In this document: one piece after another, positions 5,125 to 9,745 of the stretch
Layout: the number at the start of each line of letters is the position of its first letter
How positions within the stretch are numbered: position 1 is the stretch's first letter
Notes under the pieces: model-generated
The model's database searches: none
What the model saw: the letters and a program-made list of their open reading frames with translations, nothing else
What the model was told of the DNA's origin: nothing
Made by a program: the position numbers and the translations under genes
NCBI GenBank assembly: GCA_020434085.1
Contig: JAGRBM010000144.1
Location: 1 to 9,745, forward strand
Origin: Chrysiogenia bacterium
GTDB taxonomy: Bacteria; JAGRBM01
Reading direction: 5' to 3'
DNA: 9,745 nucleotides

Positions 5125-5973
5125 ATGGCAGTTGTCACCACCCCCACCGGGAAAATGCCCACCATCGGCGAGGGCGACCATCCCTGGATCGCCTGTCCCG
5201 AGTGCAAGCAGGTTCTCTATCGCCGCGAATGGGATGAAGCCCTGCAGGTCTGTCCTTCCTGCGGCCATCACGGACGCCTGAGCGCGCGCGAGCGCGTGGC
5301 GCAGCTCTGCGACGAGGACAGCTTTGTCGAGTGGGACCCGGGACTTGTCTCATCCGATCCGCTCGAGTTTACCGACCTCAAGCCCTACAAGGATCGCCAG
5401 GCGCAGGCGGAGAAGACCGCCGCGGGCCCCGAGTCCATGCTCACGGGCAAGGGCACCATTGAGGGCGTTGCCAGCGCGCTGGCAGTATTCGAATACACCT
5501 ACATGGGCGGCTCCATGGGAACCGTGCTCGGAGAGAAATTCTGCCGCGCGGCAGAGCGTGCGCTGGAAGAGCGCCTGCCGCTCATCCAGGTCTCGGCCTC
5601 CGGCGGTGCGCGGATGCAGGAGGGAACCCTCTCGCTGCTGCAGATGGCGCGCGTTTCGGCGCTCGTTGCAGAACTCCGTCATGCCGGGCTGCCGTTCATT
5701 TCCCTGCTCACCGATCCGACGACCGGCGGCGTGGCCGCTTCCAGCGCCATGCAGGGCGACGTAATCATTTCCGAACCCGGCGCGCTCATCGGTTTTGCCG
5801 GTCCGCGCGTGGTCGAGCAGACCACGGGCACGGCGCTGCCGCCGGGATTCCAGCGCGCCGAGTTCCTGCTCAAGCACGGCTTTGTCGATCAGATCATTCC
5901 GCGCGCGCAGTTGAGCGAGCGCATCGCGCGCCTCCTTCGCCTGCTGGGCGCCGGAGAGAAGTTCGCGAAGTAG
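5125..5973 (+). CDS. accD: Acetyl-CoA carboxylase carboxyltransferase subunit beta
   Basis: This 282-residue protein, with AccA, transfers the carboxyl group from carboxybiotin to acetyl-CoA to form malonyl-CoA, the first committed step of fatty-acid synthesis. The N-terminal zinc finger is intact: CPEC (24-27) and CPSC (43-46). The carboxyltransferase core follows: YMGGSMGTVLGEKF (126-139), the oxyanion-hole region SASGGARMQEG (157-167), TDPTTGGVAASSAMQGD (196-212), and IGFAGPRVVEQT...LPPGFQRAEFLL (222-249). It is a little shorter than E. coli AccD because it lacks the Pro-rich C-terminal tail. folC starts 6 nt after the stop, an arrangement also found in E. coli, which suggests co-transcription. 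Confidence 0.97.
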   Translation: MAVVTTPTGKMPTIGEGDHPWIACPECKQVLYRREWDEALQVCPSCGHHGRLSARERVAQLCDEDSFVEWDPGLVSSDPLEFTDLKPYKDRQAQAEKTAAGPESMLTGKGTIEGVASALAVFEYTYMGGSMGTVLGEKFCRAAERALEERLPLIQVSASGGARMQEGTLSLLQMARVSALVAELRHAGLPFISLLTDPTTGGVAASSAMQGDVIISEPGALIGFAGPRVVEQTTGTALPPGFQRAEFLLKHGFVDQIIPRAQLSERIARLLRLLGAGEKFAK

Positions 5974-5979
5974 GTTCTC

Positions 5980-7335
5980 GTGAGCGCCCCCACCGACTAC
6001 GCCAGTTCGCTTGCCCACCTGCGCGCCCTGGGGCGCGCGGGCATCGATCTGCGCCTGGACCGCGTGCGCCGCGTGGCTGAGGGGCTCGGCAATCCCCAGC
6101 TAAAATACGCCACGATTCTTGTTGCCGGCACCAACGGTAAGGGATCGACCTGCGCCATGCTGGACTCGATGCTGAACGCTGCAGGCTATCGTTGCGGGCT
6201 CTACACCTCGCCCCACCTCGTGCGTGAGACCGAGCGCGTGCGCGTTTGCGGCTCCGAGATTACCCCGCAAATGTTCGCCGAGAGCGCGCGGGCCGTTTAC
6301 GAGGCCGCCGAAAAAGCGGCGGCGGCAAGGCCGCCCGGCGCCTCGCTGCTTACCGCGTTCGAGTTTCTGACCCTGCTGGCCTTCGACGCACTGGCGCGCG
6401 CGAAGGTGGAAATTGCCGTGATTGAGGTGGGACTTGGCGGTCGCCTGGATGCGACCAACATCGTCGATCCGCTGGTGACGGTGATTGCCCCGATTTCCAT
6501 GGACCACGAACAGTATCTGGGGGACACACTCGAAGCCATCAGCCACGAGAAGGCCGGCATTCTGCGTCCGGGGGTGCCGTTCATCCACGGCTCGCGCCAT
6601 CACGAGGTAAAGCGCGTCATTGCCGAGATTTGTCAGCAGAACAACGTGCCGCTCAAACAGGCGGGAGCCGACTTCGACTTCCTGCCCCTTCGCGACCAGC
6701 ACATGCACTACGCGGGCTTTGCCGGCGCCTGGCGCGACCTCAAGGTTGGGCTTTCGGGAATGCACCAGCTCGACAACGCGGCCATGGCCTGCGCGGTGGC
6801 CGAAGTTCTCGGCGAGACGAAGTTCCCAGTTTCCACTGAAGCCGTACGCGAGGGGCTGCAAAGCGTGCGCTGGCGCGGACGCATGGAGACGCTCTCGACC
6901 CAGCCGTTGGTGCTTTGCGACGGCGCCCACAACCGCGACGCGGCGCGCTCGCTCCGGCGTTACCTCGAACAATACGTTCCTTTCCGGAAGATCCATCTGA
7001 TTGTGGGGCACACTCGCGATCGTGACGTGGAGGCCTTCCTCTCGATTCTCGCGCCGGTAGCTGCGCGCGTGACCCTCACGCAGACCAGCGACGGCGCGCT
7101 TGCCGATCCTGAATCACTGCTGCCGCTGGCACTGCGCGTGCACAAGAACGTGGTGGTCGAGAGCGATCTCTCAAAGATTCTCCGGCAGATCTACTGGCGA
7201 AAGCCCGAGGACGAACTCATCGTTGTAAGCGGTTCGCTCTATCTGGTCGGCGAGACGATCGGACTTCTGGAGTCCGGAGAGATTGCGGGATTCGAGAGCG
7301 CCCGCGGCGTCATCATGAGCCCGCTCGACGCCTGA
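5980..7335 (+). CDS. folC: Bifunctional folylpolyglutamate synthase / dihydrofolate synthase
   Basis: This 451-residue Mur-ligase-family enzyme joins glutamate to dihydropteroate and then extends the glutamate tail of folates, using ATP. Visible motifs are the ATP-binding P-loop GTNGKGST (50-57), YTSPHLVRETERVRV (75-89), EVGLGGRLDATN (149-160), MDHEQYLGDTLEAISHEKAGIL (174-195, including the Lys expected to be carbamylated), MHQLDNAAMA (261-270), RWRGRME (297-303), and DGAHN (314-318) of the C-terminal domain. Its length is typical of the family. The start is GTG 5980, 6 nt after the accD stop. The Shine-Dalgarno is poor, so translational coupling is likely. The stop codon directly abuts the stop codon of the convergent lipoprotein gene. 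Whether it has both activities cannot be told from sequence; most bacterial enzymes do. Confidence 0.96.
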   Translation: MSAPTDYASSLAHLRALGRAGIDLRLDRVRRVAEGLGNPQLKYATILVAGTNGKGSTCAMLDSMLNAAGYRCGLYTSPHLVRETERVRVCGSEITPQMFAESARAVYEAAEKAAAARPPGASLLTAFEFLTLLAFDALARAKVEIAVIEVGLGGRLDATNIVDPLVTVIAPISMDHEQYLGDTLEAISHEKAGILRPGVPFIHGSRHHEVKRVIAEICQQNNVPLKQAGADFDFLPLRDQHMHYAGFAGAWRDLKVGLSGMHQLDNAAMACAVAEVLGETKFPVSTEAVREGLQSVRWRGRMETLSTQPLVLCDGAHNRDAARSLRRYLEQYVPFRKIHLIVGHTRDRDVEAFLSILAPVAARVTLTQTSDGALADPESLLPLALRVHKNVVVESDLSKILRQIYWRKPEDELIVVSGSLYLVGETIGLLESGEIAGFESARGVIMSPLDA

Positions 7336-8055
7336 TTACTTCCCGGCTCCATCGGTCATCGGCATGGTGGGGGGCTGGTGAGTCATCAGCAGATCCTGGG
7401 CGCGTTCCATGATCTCGCGATGGCGGCCCTTGCGCTCTTCGAGCACCTTCTCGCGCCGCTCCGGGTCGGGCGGACCCTCAAGCAACTCATCCTGCTGGTA
7501 GTAGCGCTGCCCGACTTCAGTGGCGAGGGTCGCATAGATCTCGGGCCCGACTTCGTTTTCTTCCACGTAAATCGTCTCTTCGTAGGAGCCCACGATTTCG
7601 AGCCGCGGGGACTTGAGCAGTCCCTGGGGGCTGGCGATTTCCCGGTTGTTGAAGTTGCGCACCCGGACCATCTGGTTCCAAGGGATCAAGGTCGTGCTGG
7701 TGGCGCGGCGCTCGCTCACGCCCTCGTCGGCCACGCGCACCCGGTAGGCCCAATGGGGCCAGAGAAAATTGGCGACCACAAATCCGGCCAGTAGCAGACA
7801 CACGATGCGCCCGACGCTCACCTGGGGCTGGGGCTCGCCGATCAGCCGTCCGAGCAGCCGGGGATAGAGGGCAAAGATGGCCAGAAGCCCGGCAACGATG
7901 GAAGCTTCCAGGATGATGGGGTCCCAGGCGATGCGCAGGTCCAGCCCGGCAGGTGACTGCTCCAGCCGGTAGGAGAGCGAGCACCCGCCGAGCAGCAGGG
8001 CTGCGCAAAAGGTCAGGAATATTCGGGACATGGCCCGGATACGGTGCTTTGACAT
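7336..8055 (-). CDS. Predicted membrane lipoprotein of unknown function, possible bacterial PH-like region
   Basis: I do not recognise this 239-residue protein. The N-terminus (MSKHRIRAMSRIFLTFCAALLLGGC) is a lipoprotein signal with lipobox LGGC and Cys25 as the likely lipidated residue. Two hydrophobic segments follow (about 46-64 and 81-99), so it would be anchored both by lipid and by helices. Residues about 104-185 (RVRVADEGVSERR...TLIPWNQMVRVR...PRLEIVGSYEETIYV) have the strand pattern of small bacterial PH-like domains. The C-terminal 50 residues are charged and probably helical (RREKVLEERKGRHREIMERAQ). The start at ATG 8055 is supported by GGGAG 9 nt upstream; a second ATG (codon 9) also keeps the signal peptide. 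The PH-like reading is a pattern impression only. It is convergent with folC with no intergenic base. Confidence 0.8.
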   Translation of the reverse strand: MSKHRIRAMSRIFLTFCAALLLGGCSLSYRLEQSPAGLDLRIAWDPIILEASIVAGLLAIFALYPRLLGRLIGEPQPQVSVGRIVCLLLAGFVVANFLWPHWAYRVRVADEGVSERRATSTTLIPWNQMVRVRNFNNREIASPQGLLKSPRLEIVGSYEETIYVEENEVGPEIYATLATEVGQRYYQQDELLEGPPDPERREKVLEERKGRHREIMERAQDLLMTHQPPTMPMTDGAGK

Positions 8056-8095
8056 GGCCTTTCACTCCCGGATCGAGGCAGGCCCCGAAGGTAGC

Positions 8096-8136
8096 CGGAT
8101 TTGGACGCGCTGCGCAACGCAGGGTCCCGAAATCCG
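8096..8136 (-). repeat. Long imperfect hairpin upstream of the lipoprotein gene
   Basis: Three nested stems share one axis: CGGATTT (8096-8102) with AAATCCG (8130-8136), GGAC (8103-8106) with GTCC (8124-8127), and CTGCG (8110-8114) with CGCAG (8118-8122) around a CAA loop. This gives 16 base pairs in 41 nt with small internal loops. It ends about 40 nt before the lipoprotein ATG, so it may fold in that gene's leader RNA. No T tract follows in either direction, which argues against a terminator. Confidence 0.45.
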
Positions 8137-8284
8137 TAGTGTTTCCCACGACTTTCTTTTGCATTGCCCTGGGGGCTGTGTTACTTTTTTGCGTGGCAAA
8201 TTCCGGCGAATCCTGTAGTTATTCTAGGCAGTTAACCACTTTTGGTGCGCCCGGAACGCAGGCATTCTGAGTAGCAGGCCGAAT

Positions 8285-8291
8285 GGGGAGG
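8285..8291 (+). promoter_or_regulatory. Strong Shine-Dalgarno-like sequence before an alternative GTG start
   Basis: GGGGAGG lies 4 nt before an in-frame GTG at 8296. Using it would add 17 residues, partly basic (VDSFARLARWVRRSRAT), to the DUF4388-receiver protein. The alternative start, TTG 8347, has the weaker GAGG (8337-8340) 6 nt upstream but fits the usual family N-terminus. Both may be used. Confidence 0.4.
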
Positions 8292-8346
8292 TCGGGTGGA
8301 TTCGTTCGCCCGGCTTGCGCGTTGGGTCCGTCGGTCGAGGGCAACA

Positions 8347-9745
8347 TTGAGTCTCGTCGGTAATCTCGAAGACCTGGGGCTGGGGGACATTCTCCAGATC
8401 GTCAGTCTCAGTCGCAAGAGCGGAGTGCTCCACCTTGAGCAGGACACCCGCGAGGGCGCCATCATCTTCCGTGACGGACAGGTGGTGTGTGCCTATTCGA
8501 CCAAGTTGCGGCGTCCCCTGGGTGAGTTGCTGGTCGAGCAGGGGATGGTCACCCCCGCCCAGCTCGCCCAGGCCGTTGAGACCTGGACCGACAGCGGAAA
8601 GCGCGACAGCCTGAGTTCCCACATCGAGCGCGACGTGGGTACCGATCACGAACAGATTCAGAGCGTCATTCGCAGCACGGTGGAAAAGACCGTCTATCAT
8701 CTTTTCCGCTGGCGCGAGGGCACATTCAACTTCGAGCTCAAGGATGTTGAGGAAGAGCTAAAAGCGCTCGATCCCGACGACGCCCAGCTTGTGCTGGATG
8801 TGGGGCTGAACCCCCAGTATCTGGCCATGGAAGGCGCGCGTCTGCAGGACGAGTCCGGCATGGAGGGGGCGCCTGAAGAGGAAGACGACGACGACTTCCA
8901 GCTCGGCCCGGAGGATTCCGGGCCTGTTGCGGCACCGCCAGAGCCAGAGCCCGCCGCGGCGCCGCCTGCGGCTGCACCGGCGCCTGCCGCTCCTGCGCAG
9001 CCCCCTGAAGCGCCTGCCGCGGCGCCCGTTGGATCGGGCGCAGTCGCGCCGGTGGTGCTTCTCATTGACGACGATGGCCTGACGCTCTCACTGCTCGAAA
9101 AGAAATTCGCCGAGCGCGGTTTCGCGGTGCAGAGCGCGTCGAATTCTGCCGAGGGAATGGCGGCCTATGACAGGCTCGCCGCCCAGGGAAAGCCGGTTTA
9201 TCTGGTGGTGGACCTGCTGATGCCGCGCTCGGATGGCGCGGGAATTCTGGGCGGCCTCGAAGTGCTCGAGTTCATCCGCGGCAAGTCCGAAGCCATCCAC
9301 ATCGTCCTGGTCACGGACTACGACAACGAAGACGCCCGCCAGAAGGCGCAGGGCATGAAGGTCGATGCCTTTTTGCGCAAGCCCCGGCGCGCCCAGCTCA
9401 ATCCGGACGCCGACACTCCCGAACTCAGCAGCTTCCTGGACGAACTGGGGCCCATGCTGGCCACCTGGGCGGCGAAGGAACCGGCACCCCCTGCCGCGCC
9501 CGCACCGGCGCCCGCCGCCGCGCCTGCACCGGTTGCTGCCACGGCGGTTGAGCCCGACGAAGACGACTTCGACGACGACGTGGGCGAGGACACGGTCAAC
9601 ATCCGCGACGAGCTTGCCAAGGAATTCGAGGACGGCTTTTTCACCGAGAGTGCGGCCCCGCAGGCGCACGCCAGCCGCGGGCTTGCCATGCTCAAGGCCA
9701 TGACCGACGAGCTCAACGATCCCAACTCCAGCATGGAGATTACCC
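8347..9745 (+). CDS. Response regulator with N-terminal DUF4388/PATAN-type domain (partial, 3' end off window)
   Basis: 466 residues are visible and the gene continues past the right edge. Residues 1-130 match the DUF4388/PATAN type: MSLVGNLEDLGLGDILQIVSLSRKSGVLHL, then IIFRDGQVVCAYS, PLGELLVEQGMVTPAQLAQAVE and FRWREGTFNFE. An acidic and Ala/Pro-rich linker follows (about 172-234). A receiver domain covers about 236-350, with acidic pocket DDD 241-243, phosphoacceptor Asp289 (VVDLLMP), Thr323 and Lys345 (LRKP), so it should accept phosphate from a histidine kinase. A second Ala/Pro linker (378-400) leads to an acidic segment and an unassigned region. DUF4388 proteins are common in myxobacteria and relatives, and PATAN-type receivers in cyanobacteria. 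No DNA-binding domain is visible in this part. TTG 8347 is chosen because the family begins M-x-L-x-G-x-L; an in-frame GTG at 8296 with a stronger ribosome site is the alternative. Confidence 0.9.
   Translation, partial: MSLVGNLEDLGLGDILQIVSLSRKSGVLHLEQDTREGAIIFRDGQVVCAYSTKLRRPLGELLVEQGMVTPAQLAQAVETWTDSGKRDSLSSHIERDVGTDHEQIQSVIRSTVEKTVYHLFRWREGTFNFELKDVEEELKALDPDDAQLVLDVGLNPQYLAMEGARLQDESGMEGAPEEEDDDDFQLGPEDSGPVAAPPEPEPAAAPPAAAPAPAAPAQPPEAPAAAPVGSGAVAPVVLLIDDDGLTLSLLEKKFAERGFAVQSASNSAEGMAAYDRLAAQGKPVYLVVDLLMPRSDGAGILGGLEVLEFIRGKSEAIHIVLVTDYDNEDARQKAQGMKVDAFLRKPRRAQLNPDADTPELSSFLDELGPMLATWAAKEPAPPAAPAPAPAAAPAPVAATAVEPDEDDFDDDVGEDTVNIRDELAKEFEDGFFTESAAPQAHASRGLAMLKAMTDELNDPNSSMEIT

Larger units (their letters stand above)
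8056..8346. other. Divergent intergenic region between the lipoprotein and DUF4388-receiver genes
   Basis: This 291-bp region has no gene that I can support. It contains the long hairpin at 8096-8136. A possible weak rightward promoter is TTGCGT with TGTAGT 19 bp downstream, around 8189-8219, but it is not convincing. The stretch around 8137-8230 is visibly more AT-rich than the flanking genes, as expected for promoter DNA. Confidence 0.5.

Noticed and set aside
6100-7011. 303-residue minus-strand open frame opposite folC
   Set aside because: It is the mirror of folC codons; the plus frame has all the Mur-ligase motifs.
8165-8190. GCCC/GGGC stem followed by six Ts as a plus-strand terminator
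   Set aside because: The stem is only 4 bp, the T run is 8 nt away from it, and no plus-strand gene ends upstream within reach.
8930-9030. Possible tandem repeat of GCGCCTGCC-like units, also near 9480-9540
   Set aside because: These are codons of Ala/Pro-rich interdomain linkers, not exact DNA repeats.
9088-9669. 193-residue minus-strand open frame at the right end
   Set aside because: It is antisense to the receiver domain, whose Asp, Thr and Lys residues are intact on the plus strand.

Overview
The window comes from a GC-rich bacterial chromosome. The gene set suggests a delta-type proteobacterium (Myxococcota, Bdellovibrionota or a related uncultured lineage). The reasons are a response regulator with an N-terminal DUF4388/PATAN-type domain, a Hanks-type Ser/Thr kinase with a C-terminal PEGA-like domain, a solo FHA protein, a Crp-like regulator beside a class II cyclic-nucleotide phosphodiesterase, and several GTG/TTG starts. 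This is inferred from protein families only. No rRNA, tRNA, CRISPR array, insertion sequence or phage gene was seen.

Layout. Left block, minus strand: rplC (ribosomal protein L3, 493-1173), followed 20 nt later by the 5' part of a molybdopterin-binding/CinA-like gene that runs off the left edge. rplC has a near-consensus sigma70 promoter at 1292-1319. It is not flanked by rpsJ or rplD, so it sits outside the usual S10 operon. A strong terminator-like hairpin (431-453 plus a T-rich tract) lies inside the first codons of the CinA-like gene. The 323-bp divergent region 1174-1496 holds both promoters. It also carries a 17-bp sequence present twice in opposite orientation, once downstream of each promoter, and a cluster of CTGT/ACAG half-sites.

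Signalling block, 1497-4981: a Crp/Fnr-like cyclic-nucleotide-binding regulator (+), a terminator, a class II cyclic-nucleotide phosphodiesterase of the metallo-beta-lactamase fold (+), and a small FHA protein (+) with its own promoter. Tail-to-tail with the FHA gene is a membrane-anchored Ser/Thr kinase (-). The FHA and kinase genes share a CTAG tetranucleotide in which both stop codons lie. A nucleotide effector beside the enzyme that may degrade its ligand, and a phosphothreonine reader beside a Thr kinase, make two plausible functional pairs.

Housekeeping block, 5125-7335 (+): accD (acetyl-CoA carboxylase beta) and folC (folylpolyglutamate/dihydrofolate synthase), 6 nt apart, a common bacterial pairing. 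folC abuts, tail-to-tail with no gap, an unrecognised membrane lipoprotein gene (7336-8055, minus). The 291-bp divergent region that follows holds a long imperfect hairpin (8096-8136). The right end is a truncated DUF4388-receiver protein (+).

No clearly novel multi-gene system is proven. The most notable items are the duplicated operator-like sequence at the divergent rplC/Crp-like promoters, the detached rplC with a terminator buried in the next gene, and the cyclic-nucleotide plus kinase/FHA signalling cluster.
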